Source: Georgenia sp. TF02-10 (lineage in GTDB: Bacteria; Actinomycetota; Actinomycetes; Actinomycetales; Actinomycetaceae). Taken from it: 64,000 bases of DNA. Shown here piece by piece: positions 53,191 through 63,038 of this stretch. Made by a program: the position numbers and the translations under genes. The stretch spans positions 1,364,001-1,428,000 of the forward strand of contig NZ_CP094289.1 of the NCBI RefSeq assembly GCF_022759505.1. The letters run 5' to 3'. The notes under the pieces were generated by a model. That model was given only the letters and a program-made list of their open reading frames with translations. It had not been told where the DNA came from and did no database searches. Numbering within the stretch: the first letter of the stretch is position 1; the number at the start of each line of letters is the position of its first letter.

Positions 53191-53871
53191 GTGAACACCC
53201 CCTTCCTCGCCCAGGCCGGCCGGATGCCGGCCCCGACCGCGCCCGCGATGCCGAGCAGCCGGTACGTGCTGCCCCAGTTCGAGGAGCGCACCGCCTACGG
53301 CTACAAGCGCCAGGACCCCTACACCAAGCTCTTCGAGGACCGGATCATCTTCCTCGGGGTGCAGGTCGACGACGCCTCGGCGGACGACATCATGGCCCAG
53401 CTCCTCGTCCTGGAGAGCCAAGACCCGGACGGCCTCATCACCATGTACATCAACTCGCCCGGCGGCTCCTTCACCGCGCTCACGGCGATCTACGACACGA
53501 TGCAGTACATCAAGCCGCAGATCCAGACCGTGTGCCTGGGCCAGGCCGCCTCGGCCGCGGCGGTGCTGCTGGCCGCCGGCACGCCGGGCAAGCGGCTGGG
53601 CCTGCCCAACGCCCGCGTGATGATCCACCAGCCCGCGATGGAGGGCGGCGGCTACGCGCAGGCGTCGGACATCGAGATCCAGGCGAACGAGATCTTCCGG
53701 ATGCGCGAGTGGCTCGAGGAGACCCTCGCCCAGCACACCGGCCGGTCGGTCGAGGAGATCCGCGCCGACATCGAGCGGGACAAGATCTTCACCGCCCCGC
53801 AGGCGAAGGACTACGGGCTGCTGGACCAGGTCCTGCAGTCCCGCAAGACCCCGCAGCTGACCAGGGCCTGA
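53191..53871 (+). CDS. clpP2: ATP-dependent Clp protease proteolytic subunit 2
   Basis: A 226-residue ClpP paralogue. Motifs are [20 protein letters not shown], the Ser in [16 protein letters not shown], the His in [14 protein letters not shown] and a C-terminal [21 protein letters not shown] longer N-terminal extension (about 20 residues) distinguishes it from ClpP1. Start GTG 53191 has CAGGAG upstream. A hairpin 14 bases after the stop probably ends the clpP1-clpP2 transcript before clpX. Confidence 0.95.
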   Translation: MNTPFLAQAGRMPAPTAPAMPSSRYVLPQFEERTAYGYKRQDPYTKLFEDRIIFLGVQVDDASADDIMAQLLVLESQDPDGLITMYINSPGGSFTALTAIYDTMQYIKPQIQTVCLGQAASAAAVLLAAGTPGKRLGLPNARVMIHQPAMEGGGYAQASDIEIQANEIFRMREWLEETLAQHTGRSVEEIRADIERDKIFTAPQAKDYGLLDQVLQSRKTPQLTRA

Positions 53872-53884
53872 CCCGGCCCTGCCT

Positions 53885-53927
53885 CCGGCCCGGCGCCGGC
53901 GGTGCGCAACCGCCAGCGCCGGGCCGG
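53885..53927 (+). terminator. clpP2 terminator hairpin
   Basis: Arms 53,885-53,903 and 53,909-53,927 pair over 19 positions with one mismatch, loop GCGCA. It lies shortly after the clpP2 stop and upstream of clpX. Confidence 0.7.
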
Positions 53928-54086
53928 ACCGGTCTGCCCGACGGCGGCCGGCGGGGCGCCGTCGTCCGGCCCCGTCGGTCCACACTCCCGGCGCGGGAGA
54001 CAGCGCCGGTGGTGGTGGTGTGGAATGGTGGGAGTCGCGGGCAGCGCCCGCTCCGCATGGACGAGACGTGAAGGTGGTGGGACCCG

Positions 54087-55364
54087 GTGGTGCGCACGGG
54101 TGAAGGGGCGGACCTGCTCAAGTGCTCGTTCTGTGGGAAGAGCCAGAAGCAGGTGAAGAAGCTCATCGCGGGGCCGGGGGTGTACATCTGCGACGAGTGC
54201 ATCGACCTGTGCAACGAGATCATCGACGAGGAGCTGGCCGAGGCCAGCGAGCTCGGCCTGGTCGACCTGCCCAAGCCCCGGCAGATCTACGACTTCCTCG
54301 GCGACTACGTCGTCGGGCAGGACGGCGCGAAGCGGTCCCTCGCTGTCGCCGTCTACAACCACTACAAGCGGGTCCAGGCCCGGGAGTCCGGCAGCAGCGA
54401 GGACGACGGCGTGGAGATCGCCAAGTCCAACATCCTGCTCGTCGGCCCCACCGGCACCGGCAAGACCTACCTGGCCCAGACGTTGGCGAAGATGCTCAAC
54501 GTGCCCTTCGCGATCGCCGACGCCACCGCCCTGACCGAGGCGGGGTACGTGGGCGAGGACGTGGAGAACATCCTCCTCAAGCTCATCCAGGCCGCCGAGT
54601 TCGACGTGAAGAAGGCCGAGAAGGGCATCATTTACATCGACGAGATCGACAAGATCGCCCGCAAGAGCGAGAACCCGTCGATCACCCGGGACGTGTCCGG
54701 GGAGGGCGTGCAGCAGGCGCTGCTGAAGATCATCGAGGGCACCCAGGCCTCGGTGCCGCCCCAGGGCGGGCGCAAGCACCCGCACCAGGACTTCCTCCAG
54801 ATCGACACCACCAACGTGCTGTTCATCGTCGCCGGAGCCTTCGCCGGGCTGGAGGAGATCATCTCCTCCCGGGTGGGTCGGCGCGGGATCGGGTTCGGCG
54901 CCCCGCTGCGCTCGGCGGAGGACGCCGCCGACCTGCTGGGCGAGGTCCGCCCCGAGGACCTGCACAAGTTCGGCCTGATCCCCGAGTTCGTCGGCCGGCT
55001 GCCGGTCGTGGCCACCGTGCAGAAGCTCGACCGGGACGCCCTGGTGCGGATCCTGACCGAGCCCCGCAACGCCCTGGTGCGCCAGTACCAGCGCATGTTC
55101 GAGATCGACGGCGTGGAGCTGGAGTTCACCGACGACGCCCTGGGGGCGATCGCCGACCAGGCGCTGCTGCGCGGCACCGGCGCCCGCGGGCTGCGCGCCA
55201 TCATGGAGGAGGTCCTCCGCGAGGTCATGTTCGAGGTGCCCTCCCGCGACGACGTCGCCCGCGTGGTGGTCACCCGCGAGGTGGTCCTGGAGAACGTCAA
55301 CCCCACCCTCGTCCCCCGCGAGGCCGCGCCGAAGCGGCGCACCCCGCGCGAGAAGAGCGCCTGA
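54087..55364 (+). CDS. clpX: ATP-dependent Clp protease ATP-binding subunit ClpX
   Basis: A 425-residue AAA+ unfoldase. The N-terminal zinc domain has CSFCGKSQ and [12 protein letters not shown]. The ATPase has Walker A GPTGTGKT, Walker [11 protein letters not shown], pore loop GYVGED, and sensor/arginine regions. The IGFG loop ([10 protein letters not shown]) is the part that docks to ClpP. It unfolds tagged substrates for ClpP1P2. Start GTG 54087 or GTG 54090 ([16 protein letters not shown]) with AAGGTGG upstream. Confidence 0.97.
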   Translation: MVRTGEGADLLKCSFCGKSQKQVKKLIAGPGVYICDECIDLCNEIIDEELAEASELGLVDLPKPRQIYDFLGDYVVGQDGAKRSLAVAVYNHYKRVQARESGSSEDDGVEIAKSNILLVGPTGTGKTYLAQTLAKMLNVPFAIADATALTEAGYVGEDVENILLKLIQAAEFDVKKAEKGIIYIDEIDKIARKSENPSITRDVSGEGVQQALLKIIEGTQASVPPQGGRKHPHQDFLQIDTTNVLFIVAGAFAGLEEIISSRVGRRGIGFGAPLRSAEDAADLLGEVRPEDLHKFGLIPEFVGRLPVVATVQKLDRDALVRILTEPRNALVRQYQRMFEIDGVELEFTDDALGAIADQALLRGTGARGLRAIMEEVLREVMFEVPSRDDVARVVVTREVVLENVNPTLVPREAAPKRRTPREKSA

Positions 55365-55477
55365 GCCCCCGCCGAGGGCCCCTGCGCCGCCCCCACCGGG
55401 CGCCGCCGAGGGTGGCGAGCTCCCCACCGCTGTAGCACAGTGGGAGGGACCTTTCCCCCGACTCAGCGAGGTGCTTC

Positions 55478-56713
55478 ATGCGACTGGACCGGATCACCGC
55501 CGACCTCCCCACCGACGTCCCCCTCGCCACCGTGGTGCTGGACGCCACCCGTGAGAGCGAGACCGGTGAGCAAGCCGTGCTGACCCGCTGGAAGGACCTG
55601 CAGCGGACCCTGGCGGAGAAGGGCGCCGACGACGGCACGCTGGACGCGCTCGGCGAGCGGATCCAGGCGGTGAGCCGGGGCGGCGGGCAGCACGGCCGGG
55701 TCCTGGTCGCCACCCGCGGCGAGGTCCTGCTGGACTGCGCCCTCAGCACCCCGCCGGCCGCCGACGAGGCCATCTGGGCACCCGGTCCCAACGTCTTCGC
55801 GCTGGCCCGCGCGGCCGACGAGCACGTCCGCTACCTCGTCGTCGCCGTCGACCGCTCCGGCGCGGACCTGACCCTGTACGAGTCGGCGAACGTGGCCGGC
55901 GCCGCGGGGGAGGGCACCAGCCTCGAGGGCGGGCACGACGTGGTCACCAAGGTCAACACCGGCGGCCGGTCCCACCGCCGGTTCGAGTCCCGGGCGGAGG
56001 ACTCCTGGGAGCGCAACGCCGAGGCGGTCGCGGCCGAGCTCGACCGGGTCGTCGCCGCCCGCCGGCCCGAGCTCGTCCTGCTCACCGGGGACGTCCGGGC
56101 CCGGGCGCTGGTCGCCGACGAGGTCGGCGCGCAGACCCGGCAGGTCCTCACCCCCGTCGAGGGCGGCTCGCGGGCCGACGGCGTGAACCCGGACGCCTTC
56201 GCCGCCAACGTCTCCGCCGCCCTGCTGCAGTTCCGGCTGCGCCGCCGCGAGGACGTGCTGGACCGGCTCCGGGAGGCCCGCGGCCGGGAGGGCGGGGCGG
56301 TCAGCGGCCGGGACGGGGTGCTCGAGGTGCTGCGCCGCGGCCAGGTCGACGAGCTCGTCATCACCGAGGCCGTGGCCGGCCCGCCGTCGTCGCTGGCCGA
56401 CCGGGAGCTGTGGGTGGGCAACGGGCCGCTGGAGATCGGGCTGACCGAGGCCGACGTGATCGACCTCGGGGCGACGGCGCCGCACCGGGTGCGGGCCGAC
56501 CTCGCCCTGGGCTGGGCCGTCCTGGCGCAGGGCGGCGGCGTGACCGTGGCCGACGAGGCCAGCATCGGGCTTCCCGACGGCGCCGGCGCGGTGCTGCGGT
56601 GGAACGATGCCGCCACCCCCAGCGACCAGGTCTTCACCATGAGCGCCGACCCGCACCGGGAGGGCCGCACCCGGGTGGGCCGCCGGCAAGACCTCGACGA
56701 CCCCGCTGTCTGA
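55478..56713 (+). CDS. baeRF2/Vms1-like protein (Rv2629 type)
   Basis: A 411-residue protein of the bacterial/archaeal release-factor-like group (baeRF2, Vms1/eRF1-like). It has an N-terminal ATVVLDATRESETGEQAVLT, central VRYLVVAVDRSGADLTLYES and FESRAEDSWERNAEAVAAEL, and a C-terminal eRF1-domain-3-like stretch ALGWAVLAQGGGVTVADE. Such proteins are thought to act on peptidyl-tRNA or stalled ribosomes; direct evidence for this family is limited. ATG 55478 begins MRLDRITADLPTDV. It lies 113 bases after clpX. Confidence 0.8.
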   Translation: MRLDRITADLPTDVPLATVVLDATRESETGEQAVLTRWKDLQRTLAEKGADDGTLDALGERIQAVSRGGGQHGRVLVATRGEVLLDCALSTPPAADEAIWAPGPNVFALARAADEHVRYLVVAVDRSGADLTLYESANVAGAAGEGTSLEGGHDVVTKVNTGGRSHRRFESRAEDSWERNAEAVAAELDRVVAARRPELVLLTGDVRARALVADEVGAQTRQVLTPVEGGSRADGVNPDAFAANVSAALLQFRLRRREDVLDRLREARGREGGAVSGRDGVLEVLRRGQVDELVITEAVAGPPSSLADRELWVGNGPLEIGLTEADVIDLGATAPHRVRADLALGWAVLAQGGGVTVADEASIGLPDGAGAVLRWNDAATPSDQVFTMSADPHREGRTRVGRRQDLDDPAV

Positions 56714-56820
56714 GGCTCGCCCCACCGCCGGCCCCAACCCCGGCCCTGGCCGTCGCCACGGCCGCGGCCGGGGAGGGGCGGTGGGCCGGGGCGGCCCGCC
56801 CCGCCCGTAGGATCGCCGCC

Positions 56821-57228
56821 ATGACGACGCTCGGGATCCACGGCAGCCACGAGCCGGCGGAGGTGCCGGAGGGGCTGCGCGCGGCCCGCAAGACCATCGA
56901 CAACATCGACGCCGCCCTGGTCCACCTGCTCGCCGAGCGGTTCCGCTGCACCCAGCAGGTCGGGCTGCTCAAGGCCCGGCTCGGGCTGCCGCCGTCGGAC
57001 CCGGAGCGGGAGGGCCGTCAGGTGGCGCGGCTGCGGGCGCTCGCCGAGGAGGCCGGCCTGGACCCGGTGTTCGCCGAGAAGTTCCTCGGGTTCATCGTCG
57101 AGGAGGTCATCCGGCACCACGAGGACATCGCCGACCGCCACCAGGACGACGGCGGCGGGCCGCCGTCGGCCGCGGGCGGCACCGGGGCCGGACCTGGCCG
57201 GCCCGCCCCGGCGGCCAGCCAGCGGTAG
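56821..57228 (+). CDS. Chorismate mutase (AroQ type)
   Basis: A 135-residue AroQ-fold chorismate mutase converting chorismate to prephenate for Phe/Tyr synthesis. Active-site-type residues appear in LRAARKTIDNIDAALVHLLA, RFRCTQQVGLLKARLGLPPS, DPEREGRQVARLRALAEEAG and FLGFIVEEVIRHHEDI. The first ~15 residues and the last ~25 are low complexity. No signal peptide, so it is cytoplasmic. Actinobacterial AroQ enzymes of this type are often activated by DAHP synthase. Confidence 0.9.
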   Translation: MTTLGIHGSHEPAEVPEGLRAARKTIDNIDAALVHLLAERFRCTQQVGLLKARLGLPPSDPEREGRQVARLRALAEEAGLDPVFAEKFLGFIVEEVIRHHEDIADRHQDDGGGPPSAAGGTGAGPGRPAPAASQR

Positions 57229-57267
57229 AGGTCAGCGGGCCGGCAAGCCGGCCCGGCCCGTCGCCGG

Positions 57268-59088
57268 TCAGCGGTAGATCGCGTCGATCTCGTCGGCGAG
57301 GTCGGTCAGCACCTTGGCCCGCTTGACCTTCATCGACGGCGTCAGGTACCCGTTGGCCTCGGTGAAGTCCTCGGTCAGCACCCGGATCTTGCGGATCGAC
57401 TCGGCCCGGGAGACCGCCGTGTTGGCGCGGGCGACCGCCCGGTCCAGGGCGGCCAGCACCGCCGGGTGCTGCGCCGCCTCGGCCACGCCCATGGCGGGCA
57501 GGCCGTGGTTGGCCAGCCAGGTGGGCAGCATCTCCGCGTCCAGGGTGACCAGGGCGGCGACGAATGGGCGCCGGTCGCCGACGACGACCACCTGGGAGAC
57601 CAGCGGGTGGCCGCGCAGCCGGTCCTCCAGCACCGCCGGCGCGACGTTCTTGCCGCCGGCGGTGACGATGATCTCCTTCGCCCGGCCGGTGATCCGCAGG
57701 TACCCATCGGCGTCCAGGGTGCCGAGGTCGCCGGTGCGCAGCCACCCGTCCTCGAACGCCGCCGCCGTCGCCGCCGGGTCGTTGCGGTAGCCGCGGAACA
57801 CGTTCGGCCCCTTGACGAGGACCTCCCCGCCGTCGCCGATCCGCACCGCGGTCCCCGGGTAGGGCGGGCCCACCGTGCCGATCTTGACCAGGCCGGGCCG
57901 GTTGACGGTGGTCGGCGCGGCGACCTCGGTGAGCCCGTAGCCCTCGAGCACGACCACGCCGATCCCGCGGTAGAAGTGCCCGAGCCGCTCCCCGAGCGGG
58001 GCGCCGCCGGAGACGGCGTAGCGCAGCCGCCCGCCCATCGCGGCGCGGACCTTGCCGTAGACCAGCCGGTCGGCGACGGCGCGCTGGGCCCGCAGCGCGG
58101 CGGACGGGCCGCCCGCGCGGTCCAGGGCGCGGGAGTACTCGATGGCCACCTTCGCGCCCCACCGGAAGACCCGCTGCTTGGCGCCCCGGCCGGCCTTGGC
58201 GTCGGCCGAGTTGTAGACCTTCTCGAAGACCCGGGGCACCCCGAGGAGGAAGGTCGGCTGGAAGGCGCCCAGGTCCGCGACCAGGTTCTTCACGTCCGGC
58301 ACGTGGGCGAGGACGGCGCCGGAGTACACGCACAGCACCTCGACGAACCGGGCGAAGACGTGGGCCAGCGGCAGGAAGAGCAGGGTGCGCTTGTCCGGGC
58401 CGCGGACGACGTCGGCGAAGCTCGGGTCGTCGGTGCCGTTGACCACCAGGGAGAGGAAGCTGCCGTGGGTGAGCTCCACGCCCTTGGGTCGGCCGGTGGT
58501 GCCGGAGGTGTAGATGATGGTGGCGAGGGAGCCCAGGCCGAGGGCGTCGGTGCGGGCCTGGACCTCCGCCGGGGGCACCTCGGTGCCGGCGGCCGCCACC
58601 TGCGCCAGCGCGAACTCCTCGATGACCCGCACCTCGCGCAGCCCGGGCAGCTCGGCGAGCAGCGGCTCCACCAGCGCGGCCTGCGCCCGGGACTCGGTGA
58701 ACACGATCGAGGCGCCGCTGTCGGTGACGATCCACCGCACCTGCTCGGCGGAGGAGGTCTCGTAGATGGGCACCGGCACCGCCCCGGCCGCCCAGGCGGC
58801 GAAGTCCAGCACCGTCCACTCGAAGCTCGTCCGGCTCATGATCGCCACCCGGTCGCCGGGCCCGACGCCCAGGGCCACCAGGCCGGCGGCGACGGCGAGC
58901 ACCTCCTCGGCGAAGACCCGGGTGGTCACCGGCACGAACCCGGTGCCCAGCGCCACCTGCCGCTCGATGATGGTGCCCTCGGGGTCGCGGGCCAGCCGGT
59001 CGCGCAGCACCCCGGGGATGGACATCCCGGGCGTGAGGCGTCCGACGCCGGGGGTGCTGGCCTCGCGCCGGTCGGTCGTGACGGTCAT
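57268..59088 (-). CDS. Long-chain fatty-acid-CoA ligase (FadD15-type)
   Basis: A 606-residue AMP-forming acyl-CoA synthetase. ANL motifs are present: P-loop TIIYTSGTTGRPKGVELTHG, A5 LEGYGLTEVAAPTTVN, A7 LRTGDLGTLDADGYLRITGR, A8 KEIIVTAGGKNVAP, and C-terminal lysine region LTPSMKVKRAKVL. Length and the large central insertion fit long-chain ACSL/FadD15-like enzymes activating fatty acids to CoA thioesters. ATG 59088 has GAGGAGGACC upstream. It is convergent with chorismate mutase and downstream of valS on the same strand (22-bp gap). Confidence 0.93.
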   Translation of the reverse strand: MTVTTDRREASTPGVGRLTPGMSIPGVLRDRLARDPEGTIIERQVALGTGFVPVTTRVFAEEVLAVAAGLVALGVGPGDRVAIMSRTSFEWTVLDFAAWAAGAVPVPIYETSSAEQVRWIVTDSGASIVFTESRAQAALVEPLLAELPGLREVRVIEEFALAQVAAAGTEVPPAEVQARTDALGLGSLATIIYTSGTTGRPKGVELTHGSFLSLVVNGTDDPSFADVVRGPDKRTLLFLPLAHVFARFVEVLCVYSGAVLAHVPDVKNLVADLGAFQPTFLLGVPRVFEKVYNSADAKAGRGAKQRVFRWGAKVAIEYSRALDRAGGPSAALRAQRAVADRLVYGKVRAAMGGRLRYAVSGGAPLGERLGHFYRGIGVVVLEGYGLTEVAAPTTVNRPGLVKIGTVGPPYPGTAVRIGDGGEVLVKGPNVFRGYRNDPAATAAAFEDGWLRTGDLGTLDADGYLRITGRAKEIIVTAGGKNVAPAVLEDRLRGHPLVSQVVVVGDRRPFVAALVTLDAEMLPTWLANHGLPAMGVAEAAQHPAVLAALDRAVARANTAVSRAESIRKIRVLTEDFTEANGYLTPSMKVKRAKVLTDLADEIDAIYR

Positions 59089-59110
59089 CGGTCCTCCTCG
59101 CCTTGCCGGC

Positions 59111-61780
59111 TCAGCGCTTGGCCGGCGGCTCGTCGAGCTCGTGCTCGGTCACCGCGGCGACGCCGTCGGCGGTCGCGAGGATCTCCAGGTCCCCGCGCAC
59201 CCGGCCGGCGGCCCGCAGGTCGCCCAGGGTCACCTGGACGGCCGGCAGGGCCGCGGCGGGCACCTGCAGCCGGGCCCGGGCGAAGGTGGTCCGCTGGGAC
59301 ACCTTCGCCTCGGACTTGACCTTCCGCAGCGCCGCCAGCGCCGTGCCGGTGGCATCGACCAGGGCCGGGTCGGCGCCGTCGGCCGCGGCCCGCAGCGGGG
59401 CCGGGTCGGGCCAGGGGGCCTGGTGCACGGACCCGGGGCGGTACCAGCTCCACACCTCCTCGGTGGCGAAGGGCAGCACCGGGGCCAGCAGCCGGAGGAA
59501 GGTGTCGACGGCGATCGCCAGCGCGGTGCGGGCGGAGGCGGCCTGCGCGGCGGGCAGGGCGCCGTCGCGGTTGTAGGCGCGGTCCTTGACCAGCTCGAGG
59601 TAGTCGTCGCAGAACGTCCAGAAGTAGGTCTCGGTGGTCTCCAGGGCGCGGGTGTGGTCGTAGCCGTCCAGGGCGGCGGTGGCGGTCTCCACCACGTCGG
59701 CGAGCCCGGCGAGCATGGCCCGGTCGATCGGCTCGGTGACCAGGCGCGGGTCCAGGTCGAGCGGGCCGTCCCCGCCCATGGTCAGGGCGAACCGGGAGGC
59801 GTTGAGGACCTTGATGGCCAGGCGCCGGCCGATCTTCATCTGCCCGACCTCGAACGCGGCGTCGGTGCCCAGGCGGCCCGAGGCCGCCCAGTACCGCACC
59901 GCGTCGGAGCCGTGCTCGGCGAGCAGGCCCATCGGGGTGACGACGTTGCCCTTGGACTTGGACATCTTCTTGCGGTCCGGGTCCAGGATCCAGCCGGAGA
60001 TCGCCGCGTGCCGCCAGGGCAGCCCGCCGAACTCCAGGTGGGCGCGGACCACCGTGGAGAACAGCCAGGTGCGGATGATGTCCTGGGCCTGCGGGCGCAG
60101 GTCCATCGGGTAGACGCGGGCGAACAGGTCCGGGTCGCGCAGCCACCCGCCGGCGATCTGCGGGGTGAGGGAGGAGGTGGCCCAGGTGTCCATGACGTCC
60201 ACCTCCCCGGCGAACCCGCCGGGGGCGTCGCGCTGGTCCGCCGTGTACCCCGGCGGGACGTCGATGCTGGGGTCCACCGGGAGCTGGGCCTCGTCGGGGA
60301 CGAGCACGCGCTCGTGGTCCACCGCGCCGTCCTCGCCGACGGCGTACCAGACCGGGATCGGGACGCCGAAGAACCGCTGGCGGGAGATCAGCCAGTCGCT
60401 GTTGAGCCCGTCCACCCAGTTCTCGTAGCGCACCCGCATGAAGTCGGGGTGGAAGTCGAGCTCGCGGCCGCGGGCGAGCAGGTTCGCCCGCAGGTCGGTG
60501 CCGTCCGCCTCCCGGTAGGGGCGGCCGCCGTTGCGCAGGTACCACTGCCGGGAGGTGACGATCTCCAGCGGCTTGTCGCCCCGCTCGTAGAAGTTGGTCA
60601 TGCGGGTGGTGGGCGTGGGCTCCCCGTCCAGGTCCCCGGCGGCGCGCAGGGCCTCGACGACGATGGTGCGGGCGGAGAAGACGGTCTTGCCGGCCATCTC
60701 GGCGTACGCGGCGCGACCGTCCGCGGTGGTGATCCACGGCGGGGTCTCGCGGACCAGGCGGCCGTCGCGGCCGACGACCGGCCGGGTGGGCAGGTCGAGG
60801 TCGCGCCACCACTGCACGTCGGTGAGGTCGCCGAAGGTGCAGCACATGGCGACGCCGGCGCCCTTGTCCATCTCGGCGGCCGGGTGGGGCAGGACCGGCA
60901 GCTCGACGCCGAAGACCGGGGAGGTGACGGTGGTGCCGAACAGCTGCTGGTAGCGGGGGTCGTCGGGGTGGGCGACCAGCGCGACGCAGGCGGGCAGCAG
61001 CTCGGGGCGGGTGGTCTCGACGTGGACCGGGGCACCGTCGGGGCGGTGGAAGGCGATCCGGTGGAAGAAGCCCGGGTAGTCCCGGGCCTCGAGCTCGGCC
61101 TGGGCGACGGCGGTCTGGAAGGTGACGTCCCACAGGCCGGGAGCGGCCGCCTGGTAGGCCTCCCCGCGGGCGAGGTTGCGCAAGAAGGCGGCCTGGGCGA
61201 CCAGCCGAGCCTCCCGGCCGATCGTCTGGTAGTGCTGGCGCCAGTCCACGCTCAGGCCGAGGCGGCGCCAGACCGCCTCGAACTGCTGCTCGTCCTCGGC
61301 GGTGAGCCGCTCGCAGAGCTCGACGAAGTTCTGCCGGCTGACCGGCACCTGGTCCGCGGCCCGCACGGACTTGCCCTCGCCGCCCACCTGCGGCGGGGTG
61401 AAGCCCGCGTCGTAGGGCAGGGACGGGTCGCACCGGACCCCGAAGTAGTTCTGCACCCGCCGCTCGGTGGGCAGGCCGTTGTCGTCCCAGCCCATCGGGT
61501 AGAAGACCGCCTTGCCGCGCATGCGCTGGTAGCGGGCGACGACGTCGGTGTGGGTGTAGCTGAAGACGTGCCCGACGTGCAGGGAGCCGGAGACGGTGGG
61601 CGGCGGGGTGTCGATGGCGTACACCTGCTCGCGGGTGGCGGTGCGGTCGAAGGCGTAGGTGCCGGCCTGCTCCCAGGCGGCGGTCCACCGCTCCTCCAGC
61701 CCGTCCAGCCCGACCTTGTCCGGCACCGCCGGCGCCGGCAGGGTCTGGGCGTCGGCGGTCGGCAGGGGTGCGTCGCTCAT
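59111..61780 (-). CDS. valS: Valyl-tRNA synthetase
   Basis: An 889-residue class-I synthetase. The HIGH-type motif is GSLHVGHVFSYTHTD, and KMSKSKGNV is in RKKMSKSKGNVVTPMGLL. The editing domain lies between (WWRDL, TTRPELLPACVALVAHP). The anticodon-binding domain follows, but the long C-terminal coiled coil of many bacterial ValRS is short or absent. It charges tRNA-Val. ATG 61780 (MSDAPLPTADAQ) is favoured over an upstream in-frame start. The acyl-CoA ligase gene follows directly. Confidence 0.96.
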   Translation of the reverse strand: MSDAPLPTADAQTLPAPAVPDKVGLDGLEERWTAAWEQAGTYAFDRTATREQVYAIDTPPPTVSGSLHVGHVFSYTHTDVVARYQRMRGKAVFYPMGWDDNGLPTERRVQNYFGVRCDPSLPYDAGFTPPQVGGEGKSVRAADQVPVSRQNFVELCERLTAEDEQQFEAVWRRLGLSVDWRQHYQTIGREARLVAQAAFLRNLARGEAYQAAAPGLWDVTFQTAVAQAELEARDYPGFFHRIAFHRPDGAPVHVETTRPELLPACVALVAHPDDPRYQQLFGTTVTSPVFGVELPVLPHPAAEMDKGAGVAMCCTFGDLTDVQWWRDLDLPTRPVVGRDGRLVRETPPWITTADGRAAYAEMAGKTVFSARTIVVEALRAAGDLDGEPTPTTRMTNFYERGDKPLEIVTSRQWYLRNGGRPYREADGTDLRANLLARGRELDFHPDFMRVRYENWVDGLNSDWLISRQRFFGVPIPVWYAVGEDGAVDHERVLVPDEAQLPVDPSIDVPPGYTADQRDAPGGFAGEVDVMDTWATSSLTPQIAGGWLRDPDLFARVYPMDLRPQAQDIIRTWLFSTVVRAHLEFGGLPWRHAAISGWILDPDRKKMSKSKGNVVTPMGLLAEHGSDAVRYWAASGRLGTDAAFEVGQMKIGRRLAIKVLNASRFALTMGGDGPLDLDPRLVTEPIDRAMLAGLADVVETATAALDGYDHTRALETTETYFWTFCDDYLELVKDRAYNRDGALPAAQAASARTALAIAVDTFLRLLAPVLPFATEEVWSWYRPGSVHQAPWPDPAPLRAAADGADPALVDATGTALAALRKVKSEAKVSQRTTFARARLQVPAAALPAVQVTLGDLRAAGRVRGDLEILATADGVAAVTEHELDEPPAKR

Positions 61781-61837
61781 GGTCCTCGATTCTTCCACGA
61801 CGGCGCCCGGGGCCCGGCCGGGCGAGCCCGGCCCCGG

Positions 61838-62959
61838 TCAGCCCTCCCGGAGGGTGGGCACGGCGGCGGCCGGTGCCGGCCCGCCGTCGGCCTCGGCGTC
61901 GGAGAGGCGGGCCAGGGTGGCCTCCGCCCGCCGGACCCGGCCCAGGTCGTGCCCGGCGAGGGCGTCGGTGAGGAAGGCGTAGCGCTCGGCGGTGGCGCGC
62001 GCGGACCGGTCGCCGGCGCGGGCCGCCGCCACGGTCGCCGCCCACCAGTCCGCCACGTCCCCCCAGCCCGGGGCGGCGAGCGACCCGCCGAAGTGCTGGA
62101 CCGCCAGCCCGGAGGTGAGCACGGCGAACCGGAGCCGCTGCTCCAGGTCCCACCCGGCCAGGGTTCCGGTGACCAGGGCGGCGGCGAAGACGTCGCCTGC
62201 CCCGGTCGGGTCCAGCGCCCGGACCTGCAGCGGGCCCACCCGCACCTCCGTCCCGGTCGCGGCGTCCACGGCGAGCGCGCCGTCGCCGCCGAGCGTCACC
62301 ACGGCGAGCGGGACGTGCTCGGCGAGGGCCCGCGCCGCCGCCGCCGGGTCCTCGGTGCGGGTGTAGGCCATCGCCTCCACGGCGTTGGGGGTGAAGGCGT
62401 GGCAGCCGGCGAGCATCCGCAGCCGCGCCGGGTCCCAGGCCCCGGTGGCGTCCCAGCCGGCGTCCGCGAAGACGAGCGCGCCGTCCGCGGCGAGCGGACG
62501 CCACCACTGGGCGTCGGTGCCCGGCTCGCCCAGCTCGGCGACCACGGCCCGGGCCGGCGGCGCGGCCGCGACGAGCTCGGAGACCGGGTCGGGGTCGGGG
62601 TGGCCGTGGGTGACCATCGCCCGGTCGCCCTCGACGCCGAGAGAGACGGTCACCGCGGTGTGCCAGTACCGGTACCGGCGCGCGGCCCGCAGGTCCACCC
62701 CCTCCTGCCCGCCCAGCACTGTCCAGAGCCAGTCGGCGTAGGCGTCGTCGCCGAACGCGGCGGCCATCCCGGTGCCCAGCCCGAGCCGGGCGGCGGCGAC
62801 GGCGAGGTTGGCGCTGCCGCCCGGCGCCGAGCCCATGCCCTGGGCCCACACCTCGGTGCCGGGCCGCGGCGGGTGGGGCAGGCCGGTGAAGACGAGGTCG
62901 ACGAAGACCTGCCCGGTGACGAGCAGGTCCAGGCCGGGGGCGGGGGAGACGGCGCTCAC
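61838..62959 (-). CDS. PfkB-family carbohydrate kinase
   Basis: A 373-residue ribokinase-like sugar kinase. N-terminal PfkB signature: APGGSANLAVAAARLGLGTG. C-terminal signature: ALDPTGAGDVFAAALVTGTL, with the GAGD anion hole and catalytic Asp. The C-terminal ~60 residues are an added helical tail. Substrate cannot be fixed; a divergent GH4 glycosidase suggests beta-glucoside or other sugar use. Start GTG 62959 with AGGA upstream. The shared intergenic region is only about 77 bp and contains an exact duplication. Confidence 0.9.
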   Translation of the reverse strand: MSAVSPAPGLDLLVTGQVFVDLVFTGLPHPPRPGTEVWAQGMGSAPGGSANLAVAAARLGLGTGMAAAFGDDAYADWLWTVLGGQEGVDLRAARRYRYWHTAVTVSLGVEGDRAMVTHGHPDPDPVSELVAAAPPARAVVAELGEPGTDAQWWRPLAADGALVFADAGWDATGAWDPARLRMLAGCHAFTPNAVEAMAYTRTEDPAAAARALAEHVPLAVVTLGGDGALAVDAATGTEVRVGPLQVRALDPTGAGDVFAAALVTGTLAGWDLEQRLRFAVLTSGLAVQHFGGSLAAPGWGDVADWWAATVAAARAGDRSARATAERYAFLTDALAGHDLGRVRRAEATLARLSDAEADGGPAPAAAVPTLREG

Positions 62960-63030
62960 CCGGGCGATCCTGCCATCGCACTACGGTGGACGGCACTCAG
63001 CCGGGCGATCCTGCCATCGCACTACGGTGG
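62960..63030 (+). repeat. Exact 30-bp direct duplication in a divergent promoter region
   Basis: Copies at 62,960-62,989 and 63,001-63,030 are identical, offset 41 bases. Each carries TACGGT (62,982-62,987 and 63,023-63,028), a possible -10 for the GH4 gene. From the second copy transcription would begin near 63,035, at or one base before the GTG/ATG start cluster. Confidence 0.8.
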
Positions 63031-63038
63031 GGCGGGTG

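Noticed and set aside
56821-59088. A biosynthetic cluster from chorismate mutase plus AMP-forming ligase
   Set aside because: The genes are convergent, the ligase is a standard long-chain acyl-CoA type, and no carrier protein or tailoring enzyme is present.
59085-62996. A 1303-residue minus-strand frame over valS and the kinase, and a 1588-residue plus-strand frame opposite
   Set aside because: Both are shadows in other frames of valS, the PfkB kinase and the acyl-CoA ligase; no motif is found in them.
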